DNA from: Lachnospiraceae bacterium
GTDB taxonomy: Bacteria > Bacillota > Clostridia > Lachnospirales > Lachnospiraceae
DNA: 40,551 nt
Direction of reading: 5' to 3'
NCBI GenBank assembly: GCA_009911195.1
Contig: QXWV01000149.1
Location: 1 to 40,551, forward strand
The position numbers and the translations under genes were made by a program. Under the pieces are notes generated by a model. The model saw only the letters and a program-made list of their open reading frames with translations. It was not told the DNA's origin and ran no database searches. The number at the start of each line of letters is the position of its first letter. Positions within the stretch are counted from its first letter, which is position 1. Positions 8,189 through 16,600 of this stretch are shown in pieces.

Positions 8189-9958
8189 TTGAGTCTAATA
8201 GGTTTGTTTCAATATGGGAATAAGGGAATAAAGAGCCATAATACCAGCACTGGAAGAGCGCCTGCGATTCCTTCCAGCAGTCAATTGCCGCATGCAGTGA
8301 GGAACTTGTCCGCAGGGCAGACCATACAGGGGGAAGTAGTGGGGAGGAATGGAAATGAAGTGCAAATCCGCGTGGACAAAGATGTGGTAATTACGGCAAA
8401 AATGGATGCGGATATGAATGTTTCCGTGGGCCAGAGCCTGACCTTTGAGGTGAAAGGGAATTCAGGAGTCCAGATTGCCCTGCGCCCGCTTTATGAAAAC
8501 CTGACGCAGGATGCCAATGTACTGAAGGCTTTGGAGGCGGCAAAGCTTCCCGCTACAAATGAGTTGGTGCGTATGGTATCTTCCATGATGGAGAGGGGAA
8601 TGCCTATTGACAAAAATTCGCTGATGGAGATGGGGAAGCTGGTGATGACCAATGCGGGTACTGCCCCGGAAACAATTGTATCCATGAAAAGCTTCCAGAT
8701 TCCAATTACACCGGAAAATATCGGTCAGTTCGAGAACTACCAAAGCTATCAGCATCAGATTTTAAATACGGTGACGGATATTCTAATGGAAATCCCCAAT
8801 GCCTTCCACGCTATGTTAAATGCAGGTGATGGGAATGGGGCAATAGATTTTTATACCCATATTTTACAGCTTTTTTCCGGTGTTCAGATTGCGGAAGGGG
8901 AAAATGGCAATACTCCTGCCGGAAATGTATTTGCGGATATCGCAGGGGAAATGACCCAGGAAACCGCCGCACCTTTCATAAACGCAGAGGGGGGCAAAGG
9001 AGCGGAGAATTTGCAGAAGGCGTTTGTCCAGGCAGAAGGGGAAATGGCAAAGGAGCAGGCCAACCTGGTAAAAAATAACGGGTTGGAAACGGAGGATGCG
9101 GCAGGAATCCAGAAGCCACAGGACCATCCTCTGCTGTTGGAAGATGCCCTGGATGGAAACGGGCGTGGACAATTGGCAGCATCTTTGGGCAGGCTGGGCA
9201 TTTCCCAGGAACTGCTTGGACAGATACAAAACGGCAAAATCCCTGTAGAACAGTTGTTAAAAGAGATACAGTTAATGCTTGCTGGAAAGGAAAACGGTGG
9301 AAATCAGGCGGATATATTAAAATTATTTGGAAGCAAAGAATATAACCAGCTCCTAAATAAACAGATAGAGCAGCAATGGATGATACGCCCGGAGGAAGTA
9401 GCGGATAAGAAAAACGTGGAGGAATTGTATAATAGGCTAAGACAGCAGGCAGCCCGCCTGACGGAAGCCCTGGGGCAGGCGGTAAAGGATACTCCTTTAG
9501 CCAAAAGCCTGACAACCATGCAGAATAATATAGATTTTATGAACCAGGTCAACCAAATGTTTAATTACATCCAGCTTCCCCTGAAAATGAGTGGGGGGGA
9601 TGCCCATGGGGATTTGTATGTATACACAAATAGAAAGAGTACGATGCGGGAAGATGGGAGCGTTAGCGCGCTGCTTCATTTGGATATGGAATATTTAGGG
9701 CCTTTGGATGTTTATGTGGTGTTAAAAGAAAAAAATGTGAATACCCAGTTTTACCTCCAGGATGAAAGTATGATTGACTTCATCGCAGGGCACATTCATA
9801 TTTTGAATGAGAGGCTGGAAAAAAGGGGATATTCCCTCCATGCGGAAATGAAGGTCAACGAGGAAGAGCAGGATGCGGCAAACGTAATAAAAAATATAAC
9901 GGCGCAGGAGCAGAAAAATACGATGATTGCCCGGTATGCTTTTGATGTCAGGGCTTAG
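8189..9958 (+). CDS. ylqG: YlqG-like protein with a FliK-like C-terminal domain
   Basis: A 589-residue protein starting at TTG (AGGGAG lies upstream). The long middle is low-complexity, rich in Gln, Gly and Glu. The last ~130 residues (HLDMEYLGPLDVYVVLKEK, then a helical amphipathic tail) resemble the C-terminal domain of the flagellar hook-length protein FliK. In Bacillus subtilis the same place, between rnhB and ylqH, is held by ylqG. No other flagellar gene is in the window. Its function is unknown; the context suggests an export-apparatus-derived pair with the next gene. Confidence 0.7.
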   Translation: MSLIGLFQYGNKGIKSHNTSTGRAPAIPSSSQLPHAVRNLSAGQTIQGEVVGRNGNEVQIRVDKDVVITAKMDADMNVSVGQSLTFEVKGNSGVQIALRPLYENLTQDANVLKALEAAKLPATNELVRMVSSMMERGMPIDKNSLMEMGKLVMTNAGTAPETIVSMKSFQIPITPENIGQFENYQSYQHQILNTVTDILMEIPNAFHAMLNAGDGNGAIDFYTHILQLFSGVQIAEGENGNTPAGNVFADIAGEMTQETAAPFINAEGGKGAENLQKAFVQAEGEMAKEQANLVKNNGLETEDAAGIQKPQDHPLLLEDALDGNGRGQLAASLGRLGISQELLGQIQNGKIPVEQLLKEIQLMLAGKENGGNQADILKLFGSKEYNQLLNKQIEQQWMIRPEEVADKKNVEELYNRLRQQAARLTEALGQAVKDTPLAKSLTTMQNNIDFMNQVNQMFNYIQLPLKMSGGDAHGDLYVYTNRKSTMREDGSVSALLHLDMEYLGPLDVYVVLKEKNVNTQFYLQDESMIDFIAGHIHILNERLEKRGYSLHAEMKVNEEEQDAANVIKNITAQEQKNTMIARYAFDVRA

Positions 9959-10023
9959 TGTGAGAAGAACTTCTAATCACTCGCAGCAAGGGCTGCTTCG
10001 TGAAGAAGTTCTAAGTCTCACAC
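9958..10023. repeat. Large imperfect palindrome after ylqG
   Basis: GTGTGAGA plus AGAACTTCT (9958-9974) pair with AGAAGTTCT plus TCTCACAC (10004-10023), with a 3-nt bulge. An inner stem CAC..GCAGC/GCTGC..GTG closes the structure. It starts on the last base of the ylqG stop codon. There is no T-run, so it resembles a mobile palindromic (REP-like) unit or mRNA-stabilising hairpin more than a terminator. Confidence 0.65.
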
Positions 10024-10024
10024 G

Positions 10025-10052
10025 GAAAAATGCCCGAAAAGCGGCATTTTTC
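10025..10052 (+). terminator. Terminator-like hairpin between ylqG and ylqH
   Basis: GAAAAATGCC (10025-10034) and GGCATTTTTC (10043-10052) form a perfect 10-bp stem with an 8-nt loop. The T-run is part of the stem. A further hairpin, GTCACAGC-aaa-GCTGTGAC (10065-10083), follows and leads into ATGGAGG. It may limit read-through from ylqG to ylqH. Confidence 0.55.
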
Positions 10053-10125
10053 ATCCTGATTTGAGTCACAGCAAAGCTGTGACATGGAGGTTAGCGTGAA
10101 GGATTGGATATAAAGGGAGGTTGGT

Positions 10126-10440
10126 ATGGAGAGAGGCAGGAAAAGGGGAAAAGAGGAGAAACCGGAAAAGGCGAAACAGGCCATAGCGCTTTCCTATGAC
10201 CCGGATGAGGAAGCGCCTAGGGTGATTGCCAGTGGGAAGGGCGCTTTGGCGGAAAGGATTATAGAGAGGGCGAAGGAGGCGGATGTTCCGGTTCATCAGG
10301 ATGGGAAATTGGCGGATACGCTTTCCCGGCTGGAAATCGGCGATATGATACCTCCGGAATTATATGAAGTGGTGGCTGAAATCCTTGTCTTTGTGGATGC
10401 TATGGATAAAATTAAGGCTAAAATGGATAAGAAGAAATAA
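10126..10440 (+). CDS. ylqH: YlqH, FlhB C-terminal-domain-like protein
   Basis: A 104-residue soluble homologue of the cytoplasmic C-terminal domain of FlhB/YscU export-switch proteins. The segment IALSYDPDEEAPRVIASGKG matches the sequence that follows the autocleavage site in FlhB. The NPTH cleavage motif itself is absent and no membrane segments are present. GGGAGG upstream supports the ATG. It sits next to ylqG, as in Bacillus. Function is unknown. Confidence 0.85.
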   Translation: MERGRKRGKEEKPEKAKQAIALSYDPDEEAPRVIASGKGALAERIIERAKEADVPVHQDGKLADTLSRLEIGDMIPPELYEVVAEILVFVDAMDKIKAKMDKKK

Positions 10441-10488
10441 TATCTGTAACAGGTCCAGCCTTTTGTTTAACTATGGAAAGGGGATATA

Positions 10489-10866
10489 TTGAATAAGAGG
10501 GCGGTGGGAAAACGCTATGAAAAGATAGCCTGCCAATATATGCAGGAGAGGGGATTTAAGGCAGTAGAACTGAATTTCCGGTGCAGGCAGGGGGAAATAG
10601 ATATTATAGGGTATGATGGGGAATATTTAGTATTTGCGGAGGTAAAATACCGAATGACGGGTTGTTTTGGCCACGCGGCGGAGGCGGTAACGGGTACAAA
10701 GCAGAAAACAATATGCAAAGTGGCAGATTATTATCGCTATAAACATGGAATTGGCGATTTTTGCCCAATACGCTATGATGTGGTGGCGGTTGTTGGAACG
10801 AACCAAAATCTGCGTATTGATTGGTTTAAGAATGCTTTTTATCATATTAGCCTATGGCGGCAGTGA
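10489..10866 (+). CDS. yraN: YraN family (UPF0102) nuclease-like protein
   Basis: A 125-residue protein with the restriction-endonuclease-like core of the YraN family: GEIDII (35-40) and FAEVKYR (49-55), giving the D...ExK arrangement of PD-(D/E)xK folds. It starts at TTG, with AAAGGGG a few bases upstream; no good ATG is available. The family lies near rnhB in many bacteria, suggesting a role in nucleic-acid maintenance, but no precise function is established. Confidence 0.9.
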   Translation: MNKRAVGKRYEKIACQYMQERGFKAVELNFRCRQGEIDIIGYDGEYLVFAEVKYRMTGCFGHAAEAVTGTKQKTICKVADYYRYKHGIGDFCPIRYDVVAVVGTNQNLRIDWFKNAFYHISLWRQ

Positions 10867-10944
10867 AGGCATCAGCCCGCTAAAGGTTTTGCCGTTATCA
10901 GAAAATGCAGTTAGGCAGCAAGCCGGAAAGGGCATAGGTATCAA

Positions 10945-11835
10945 ATGGAGAGGAACGTGCAGAAGAATTATATGGAAGGGCAGCTATACCCATATGTAAT
11001 AAGAAAAGGGGAAAAGGAAATTCTGAAAAGGAATGTGTGCAATGGTGTGGAATATCTTACGTTTCCCTCCCTGGAAGAGACAGGGGCGGTGAACCATCTT
11101 TTTTCTACCCGTCTGGGGGGTGTGAGCGAGGGGATATTTTCTTCCATGAATTTAAGTTATACGAGAGGGGATAAAAAAGAGGCGGTGGATGAGAATTTCC
11201 AGAGGATAGCCGGGATTATGGGGGGGATGGTTTCGGATTTTGTTTTGTCTGACCAGACGCATACCACCAATATAAGGGAGGTTACTGCAAAGGATAAGGG
11301 GAAAGGTGTGGTAAAAGCCCGGGATTATAAAGAAATAGATGGGCTGATTACAAATGAAAAAGGCATTATACTGGCAACTTTTTATGCGGACTGTGTACCG
11401 CTTTTTTTGGTGGATAAAAAGCACTGGGCGATTGGGCTATCCCATTCCGGATGGAGGGGAACCGTAGGGAAGATGGGCGAGTGTACGCTCCTTGCCATGG
11501 AAGCGGCATACGGAACAAAACTGGAGGATGTGACTGTGGGAATCGGCCCGTCCATCTGTAAAGAATGCTATGAGGTAGGGGATGAGGTGGCGGATGCTTT
11601 TGCGGAGGCTTTTCCGAAAAAATGGATGCCGGAAATTCTTTTTTCAAAAGGGGGAGGAAAGTATTTCCTGGATTTGTGGAAGGCCAATTATTATGTTTTT
11701 GTGATGGCTGGAGTTCCTGAAAAGCAGATTGCAGTGACGGACATCTGTACTTGCTGTAACCCGGATTATCTTTTTTCCCATAGGGCGAGTAAAGGGAAGC
11801 GGGGAAACCTGGGTGCATTCCTTTGCCTTAAATGA
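10945..11835 (+). CDS. pgeF: PgeF (YfiH/YlmD) peptidoglycan-editing factor, purine nucleoside-acting multicopper-fold enzyme
   Basis: A 296-residue member of the former laccase-domain DUF152 family. Homologues show purine nucleoside phosphorylase and adenosine deaminase activity, and PgeF is linked to cell-wall editing. Metal-site motifs are visible: TFYADCVPLFLVD, LSHSGWRGTVGKM and CTCCNPDYLFSHRAS. The ATG at 10945 has GGAAAGGG at some distance; an ATG at 10972 is an alternative start. The N-terminus is slightly longer than usual, which favours the later start. Confidence 0.9.
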   Translation: MERNVQKNYMEGQLYPYVIRKGEKEILKRNVCNGVEYLTFPSLEETGAVNHLFSTRLGGVSEGIFSSMNLSYTRGDKKEAVDENFQRIAGIMGGMVSDFVLSDQTHTTNIREVTAKDKGKGVVKARDYKEIDGLITNEKGIILATFYADCVPLFLVDKKHWAIGLSHSGWRGTVGKMGECTLLAMEAAYGTKLEDVTVGIGPSICKECYEVGDEVADAFAEAFPKKWMPEILFSKGGGKYFLDLWKANYYVFVMAGVPEKQIAVTDICTCCNPDYLFSHRASKGKRGNLGAFLCLK

Positions 11836-11886
11836 GGCATCAAGAGATTCCAAATATATGGAAGGGAAAAGCGGGGGCGGTAAACA

Positions 11887-11941
11887 TTAAGGAAATCTTA
11901 AAGAAATTCATCTATATGCCTTAAAAAAAGGGCGGTATAGT
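11887..11941 (+). promoter_or_regulatory. Candidate promoter and response-regulator repeats
   Basis: TTAAGG at 11887 and TTAAAG at 11898 stand 11 bp apart, one helical turn, and another TTAA lies at 11921. A -10-like TATAGT (11936-11941) follows but has no matching -35. Direct TTAA repeats above an activator-dependent promoter suggest autoregulation by the OmpR-type regulator downstream. This is inference. Confidence 0.35.
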
Positions 11942-11965
11942 GGAAACTAAGAAAGGATGGACATT

Positions 11966-12658
11966 ATGGCTTCGATATTGGTATGTGATGATGATAGGGA
12001 AATCGTGGATGCGATTGAGATATATTTGATGCAGGAAGGATATCAGGTTTATAAAGCCTATGATGGGGAGCAGGCTATTAAGGTGTTAAAAGAAAAAGAG
12101 ATTCATCTATTGATTATCGATGTGATGATGCCCAGGCTGGATGGGATTCATGCGACACTGAAAATCAGGGAATACAGCAGTATCCCGATTATTATATTAT
12201 CGGCGAAATCGGAGGATACGGATAAAATCCTTGGGCTGAATATAGGGGCGGACGATTATGTGACGAAACCTTTTAACCCATTGGAGCTGGTGGCCAGGGT
12301 GAAATCCAACTTGCGCAGATATACTACGCTGGGAAATTTAAATGTAGAAAATAACGCATTATTTCAGGCGGGTGGCCTTTGCATCAACGATGATACAAAG
12401 GAAGTGACCGTAGATGGGGAGGCGGTAAAGCTGACCCCGATTGAATATAACATTTTACTGTTGCTGGTGAAAAACCAGGGGAGGGTTTTTTCCATTAATC
12501 AGATTTATGAAAGTATATGGAATGAGGAAGCCATCGGGGCGGATAATACGGTTGCCGTACATATCAGGCATATCCGGGAAAAAATAGAAATCGACCCAAA
12601 AGACCCCCGCTACCTTAAGGTAGTATGGGGGGTGGGATACAAAATAGAAAAGCAATGA
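11966..12658 (+). CDS. OmpR/PhoB-family response regulator
   Basis: A 230-residue two-component regulator. The receiver domain (1-115) has the acidic pocket CDDD (7-10), phosphoacceptor Asp52 in IIDVMMPRLDG, and Lys101 in DYVTKPF. A winged-helix DNA-binding domain follows (about 135-230), with VKLTPIEYNILLLL and DNTVAVHIRHIREKI. I prefer the ATG at 11966 because AAAGG lies nine bases upstream; the ATG at 11957 falls in the binding site itself. The cognate kinase starts 40 bp downstream. Confidence 0.95.
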   Translation: MASILVCDDDREIVDAIEIYLMQEGYQVYKAYDGEQAIKVLKEKEIHLLIIDVMMPRLDGIHATLKIREYSSIPIIILSAKSEDTDKILGLNIGADDYVTKPFNPLELVARVKSNLRRYTTLGNLNVENNALFQAGGLCINDDTKEVTVDGEAVKLTPIEYNILLLLVKNQGRVFSINQIYESIWNEEAIGADNTVAVHIRHIREKIEIDPKDPRYLKVVWGVGYKIEKQ

Positions 12659-12698
12659 AATCTACCGCAAATGGTGTGGAAAGGGAATGGTTATTAAG

Positions 12699-15203
12699 AT
12701 GAAAAAGAAGTCATTAAATAAAAATGCAAGAAAGTTCCTGCTGCTTTTTCAGCATATGTTGATTGTGGCGGCTGCGGTTTCCATACTGGCGGTTTTAACC
12801 GGCTCCAGCATTATGTTGACGGGAGTGGAGCAAAATTACAGCTATAGCATGGATACAGGGGAAAATGAAGGGATATATGAAGATTCCCTGCTATTCAATC
12901 ATATATTCGGCAGGGGGGTTGCGGATGTGGCCAAGATGGTGGCGATACGTTCCCAAATGGAAACTGACGGGCATTTTGATGGCAATAAAGCTATTGATGT
13001 GGCAACCTTCTATTACCGTTATGAGAATTTGCCGGAACGGTATGTAACGGCTAAATATCAATTGGAAGATTTGATTAAGTGGGCGCAGTATGGGTTTGAA
13101 TATGAGGAACGATGGTTTTCCGGGGAGCAGGCGGATGAATTTTTGAACAGATTCAGCATCTATACAAGGTTGGACCATGAGTCCGGCAATCTCCAGGGAG
13201 GCTCGATAACCCCTTTTAACACCAAAATGGAGGAGGTTACGGAAGAATACAGCGTTTCGGCAAACGAGATGGTAAATGGCGAGTTTCATAGAGATGATAC
13301 CACGGCTATGGTGCTGTATAACCGTTACCAGACAACGGATGGGAAAAATATCGAAGAATATACGGGAACATGGAATGATTACAGGGAATTATGCCGCTAT
13401 ATCAATCAGGTGGCGAATGATTTGTCTAAAAATTATGAAAGCTATATGAAATATAAGGAATTCTATAACACGGGGAATTCCAATGTCAGGTATTATGTAA
13501 TTAAAAAAATAGGAGACCAGGAGGAAGTCTATACTAACTTATCATCCCGGACATTGTCGGATGAGGAAATTATGGAACAGTTCAAAGGCTTTGGGAAATA
13601 TGTATATTATAATCCGGAAAAAATGGTGTTTGATACTAATACCCTGCTGGAGGAGGATACGGTTCGCCATGTGTTCCGTTCTTTTGAATATGCATACCCG
13701 GAGGCAACGAAAGCTTGGATAGGGGTGGATACTTCTTACCAGGCAGCGGATGCCTATGTGCAGGGAAGGGATGGATATGCAGGGTATATGCCGTCTTTCC
13801 AGATGCTGGGGTTTGCAGCGGCCTGCCTGGCGGCTTATCTGTTGCTTTTCCTTTACCTGACTGTGATGGAAGGGCGTTATACAGACAGCGAAGGGAATGT
13901 GGGAATACGATTAAAAGGCATAGACCATGTTCCTACGGAATGTATGGTATTGGCTGCCGTTCTGCTGGTGGGAGGCATTATCGTAGCATTGACCTATACC
14001 TATGATTCCATGTCCCATGAGTATTATTATCAATGGTGGTTTAAGGTGGTAGCAGGCATTGTGGTTTTCATCTGTGAACTGCTGTTTACGGGCTTTTATT
14101 TCAGTTTTGTCCGCAGGCTGAAGGCGGATAATTTATGGAAAGAAAGCCTGGCCTATAAATTAATGGTAAATGGAAAGGATATTGTCTGGAAAATATATGA
14201 TAACGGGAATGTGATTGTAAAGACCTGGATTCCATACCTTATTTTCCTCATGGTGAACTTAGTGCTGGTGCTTCTTGGAAAGAAGGGGATTGCTGTCGCT
14301 TTCTGCCTGGATATGGCTTTGGGAGTGCTGATTTACCGGAATACAAAGGATAGGCAGCGTATTGTGGAAGGGATTGAAAAAATACGGGAGGGTGATTTTA
14401 AACATAAGGTGAATGAGGAACATCTTCATGGGGATAACCTGGTATTGGCCAAGGCGGTCAATAGCATTGGGGAAGGTATCCGCATCGCAGTGGAGACAAG
14501 TATGAAGGATGAACGGCTAAAAGCGGATTTGATTACCAATGTATCCCATGATATTAAAACTCCCCTGACTTCAATTATTAACTATGTAAACCTGATTAAG
14601 AGGGAAAATATTGAAAATGATAAAATAAACGGCTATATAGAAGTGCTGGATGCCAAATCCCAGAGGCTGAAGCAGCTAACCGACGATTTGGTGGAGGCTT
14701 CCAAGATTTCTTCCGGAAATATCGCCTTGCAGTGGGAAATGATTAATCTGGTGGAATTGGTGAACCAGACGATAGGGGAGTTTTCGGAGAAGTTTGAACA
14801 GAAGAATTTAACTCCGGTGATTCATTTTGCAGGAAACCATATGTATATTGAGGCTGACAGCCGGAGAATCTGGAGAGTGGTGGAAAATCTGTTCAACAAC
14901 ATTATCAAGTATGCCATGGAAGGGACCAGGGTCTATATCGACATGATGGAGTCGGAAGAGACCGATGGGAAATATGTGGAGCTTTCTTTGAAAAATATCT
15001 CAGCCCAGCCGTTAAATATCAATGCAGATGAACTGACGGAGCGTTTTATACGGGGGGATGTGGCGCGGAGTACCGAAGGGAGCGGCCTAGGGCTGTCCAT
15101 AGCAAAGAACCTGACGGAAGCGCAGAACGGAAAGTTTCAGATTATACTGGATGGGGATTTGTTCAAGGTGGTCCTTACGTTTGTGCTGTTGGATAAGGAG
15201 TGA
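12699..15203 (+). CDS. Multi-pass sensor histidine kinase
   Basis: An 834-residue membrane kinase, partner of the preceding regulator. One N-terminal transmembrane helix (about 12-36) is followed by a ~330-residue extracellular region and a cluster of about five helices (near 366-390, 414-433, 446-472, 509-527, 529-546). A HAMP-like linker follows. The HisKA motif NVSHDIKTPLTS places the phosphorylated histidine at His617. The ATPase domain has an N box (VVENLFNNIIKYA) and a G2 box (GSGLGLSIAKNL). The usual DxGxG box is replaced by LKNIS, as in many Firmicutes kinases. Another ATG at 12687 lies too close to the AAGGGA site. The signal is unknown. Confidence 0.93.
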   Translation: MKKKSLNKNARKFLLLFQHMLIVAAAVSILAVLTGSSIMLTGVEQNYSYSMDTGENEGIYEDSLLFNHIFGRGVADVAKMVAIRSQMETDGHFDGNKAIDVATFYYRYENLPERYVTAKYQLEDLIKWAQYGFEYEERWFSGEQADEFLNRFSIYTRLDHESGNLQGGSITPFNTKMEEVTEEYSVSANEMVNGEFHRDDTTAMVLYNRYQTTDGKNIEEYTGTWNDYRELCRYINQVANDLSKNYESYMKYKEFYNTGNSNVRYYVIKKIGDQEEVYTNLSSRTLSDEEIMEQFKGFGKYVYYNPEKMVFDTNTLLEEDTVRHVFRSFEYAYPEATKAWIGVDTSYQAADAYVQGRDGYAGYMPSFQMLGFAAACLAAYLLLFLYLTVMEGRYTDSEGNVGIRLKGIDHVPTECMVLAAVLLVGGIIVALTYTYDSMSHEYYYQWWFKVVAGIVVFICELLFTGFYFSFVRRLKADNLWKESLAYKLMVNGKDIVWKIYDNGNVIVKTWIPYLIFLMVNLVLVLLGKKGIAVAFCLDMALGVLIYRNTKDRQRIVEGIEKIREGDFKHKVNEEHLHGDNLVLAKAVNSIGEGIRIAVETSMKDERLKADLITNVSHDIKTPLTSIINYVNLIKRENIENDKINGYIEVLDAKSQRLKQLTDDLVEASKISSGNIALQWEMINLVELVNQTIGEFSEKFEQKNLTPVIHFAGNHMYIEADSRRIWRVVENLFNNIIKYAMEGTRVYIDMMESEETDGKYVELSLKNISAQPLNINADELTERFIRGDVARSTEGSGLGLSIAKNLTEAQNGKFQIILDGDLFKVVLTFVLLDKE

Positions 15204-15214
15204 AAGGAAAATTT

Positions 15215-15256
15215 TTAGGCTGAGAGGATATATGTTAAAATATTCTCTCAGCCTAA
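15215..15256. terminator. Convergent hairpin between the kinase gene and prs
   Basis: TTAGGCTGAGAG (15215-15226) and CTCTCAGCCTAA (15245-15256) form a perfect 12-bp stem. It lies between two converging genes and probably ends both transcripts. T-runs are poor, so the mechanism is not certain. Confidence 0.7.
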
Positions 15257-15272
15257 GCTATTCCTGTAAGTA

Positions 15273-16460
15273 TTAAAGGATATATTCTTCCCGGTTGTTG
15301 TATTTGGCCAGTAGTTCGTGGATTTTTTCGGTAGGGGTGGATACGTTGGCCATGGAGGAATCGTGGTTCATGAAGTCAATGATGGAAGCGAGGAATTTGG
15401 CCATATCGGCTTCCACATAATAAGGGCGTTCCAACAGCTCAGGGGGCTGATAAGTTAAATTGGTAGTGACGATTTTGTCAAAGTAACATTTTTCGTAAGC
15501 TTCATCAAAAGCTTTCAGCCCATCTGTAAAAAGGCCAAAGGTACAGCAGATGAATACCCGTTTGGCATTCATGGATTTTAGCTGTTTGGCCGTGTCAATC
15601 ATGCTGCCGCCGGAAGAAATCATGTCATCAATGATAATCACATCTTTTCCGTCAATATTATCCCCCAGGAATTCATGGGCAACGATGGGATTTTTTCCGT
15701 TAACAATGGTGGAATAATCCCTGCGTTTATAAAACATGCCTGTATCTACGCCCAGCACATTGGCAAAATAGACCGCACGGTCGAGGGCGCCTTCATCCGG
15801 GCTTATAACAACAGTATGGTATTTGTCGATAATCAGGTTTTTTTCCGTATGTAACAGGGCGCGGATAAACTGGTAAGGCGGCGTAAAGTTATCAAAGCCT
15901 GCCAAAGGGGCGGCATTCTGCACCCGGGGGTCATGGGCATCGAAGGTAATGAAGTTGGATACGCCCATATTCCGGAGTTCTTCAATGGCGTAGGCGCAGT
16001 CCAAGGATTCCCTCCCATTTCTTTTATGCTGCCGCCCTTCGTATAAGAAAGGCATGATGACGTTGATTCTACGGGCTTTGCGATAAGAGGCGGCGATTAG
16101 CCTTTTTAAGTCCTGGTAATGGTCATCCGGGGATTTATGATTGAGGTAACCGTTTATTCGATAGGTGATGCTGTGGTTGCAGACGTCCACAAGAAAAAAG
16201 ATATCTTTGCCGCGGATGGATTCCATATAGACACCTTTGCTTTCGCCAGTGCCGAAACGGGGGCATGATGCGTTTGCAAGATAATTATCCTCCACATAAC
16301 CTTGAAAAGCAGGGTCATTTTTTGCAAGATTATTAACTGTCTTGCGGAATCCGACAAGATACCGGTTGACGCTGTCTGCCAGTTTGGCAGCAGATTCTGT
16401 GGCAACAATTTTTAAGGGCGCAACCGGTATAGCAGCTTCTAATTCATGTAAATTAGGCAT
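15273..16460 (-). CDS. prs: Ribose-phosphate pyrophosphokinase (PRPP synthetase), long form
   Basis: A 395-residue protein that should convert ribose 5-phosphate and ATP to PRPP for nucleotide, histidine and tryptophan synthesis. The C-terminal phosphoribosyl core has the PRPP-binding loop VIIIDDMISSGGSM and the segment VVISPDEGALDRA. Canonical Prs is about 315 residues; the extra sequence includes an N-terminal extension. The ATG at 16458-16460 has GGAGG at 16466-16470. An in-frame ATG at 16559 would add 33 residues but would translate through the leader terminator. It is the only complete minus-strand gene in the window. Confidence 0.9.
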   Translation of the reverse strand: MPNLHELEAAIPVAPLKIVATESAAKLADSVNRYLVGFRKTVNNLAKNDPAFQGYVEDNYLANASCPRFGTGESKGVYMESIRGKDIFFLVDVCNHSITYRINGYLNHKSPDDHYQDLKRLIAASYRKARRINVIMPFLYEGRQHKRNGRESLDCAYAIEELRNMGVSNFITFDAHDPRVQNAAPLAGFDNFTPPYQFIRALLHTEKNLIIDKYHTVVISPDEGALDRAVYFANVLGVDTGMFYKRRDYSTIVNGKNPIVAHEFLGDNIDGKDVIIIDDMISSGGSMIDTAKQLKSMNAKRVFICCTFGLFTDGLKAFDEAYEKCYFDKIVTTNLTYQPPELLERPYYVEADMAKFLASIIDFMNHDSSMANVSTPTEKIHELLAKYNNREEYIL

Positions 16461-16483
16461 AATAACCTCCAATAGTATAAAAT

Positions 16484-16511
16484 AAAAAAGAATTGGCCCA
16501 GCGGCCAATTC
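16484..16511 (-). terminator. Terminator hairpin in the prs leader
   Basis: On the minus strand GAATTGGCC and GGCCAATTC make a 9-bp stem with a 4-nt loop followed by TTTTTT. It lies only 23 bases upstream of the prs start codon, so it can only be a leader attenuator, not the end of another gene. A second stem (AAAGGATGC/GCATTCTTT, about 16512-16532) precedes it. Confidence 0.85.
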
Positions 16512-16532
16512 CAAAGAATGCTTCGCATCCTT

Positions 16533-16573
16533 TCTTGGCAACCTACAACGCTGTGGCATAATTTCCTATAATG
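16533..16573 (-). ncRNA. Conserved leader element of prs, copy 1
   Basis: Read on the minus strand, ATAGGAAATT is followed by GCCACAGCGTTGTA and then CCAAGA. The same three blocks recur at 40399-40438, also followed by a terminator. Its CCAA could pair with TTGG of the terminator 5' arm, offering an antiterminator. It matches no riboswitch class that I can recognise. A cis-acting attenuator sensing a nucleotide-related signal is possible. Confidence 0.5.
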
Positions 16574-16581
16574 TAAAAAAG

Positions 16582-16600
16582 TGCCTTTGACACTAAAAAT
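16582..16600 (-). terminator. Short hairpin near the start of the prs transcript
   Basis: On the minus strand AGTGTC-aaa-GGCACT forms a 6-bp stem followed by TTTTTT. It begins only about 10 bases after the predicted transcription start, so it may be structural rather than a true terminator. Confidence 0.4.

Noticed and set aside
10745-10999. 84-residue frame between yraN and pgeF
   Set aside because: It overlaps the 3' end of yraN and the start of pgeF in a different frame and has no ribosome binding site.
16461-16559. Peptide-coding leader of prs (ATG at 16559, beginning MPQRC)
   Set aside because: It is in frame with prs, but the second copy of the element has CCG where this ATG would be, so conservation is at the RNA level rather than as a leader peptide. 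A 33-residue extension of Prs is not excluded.
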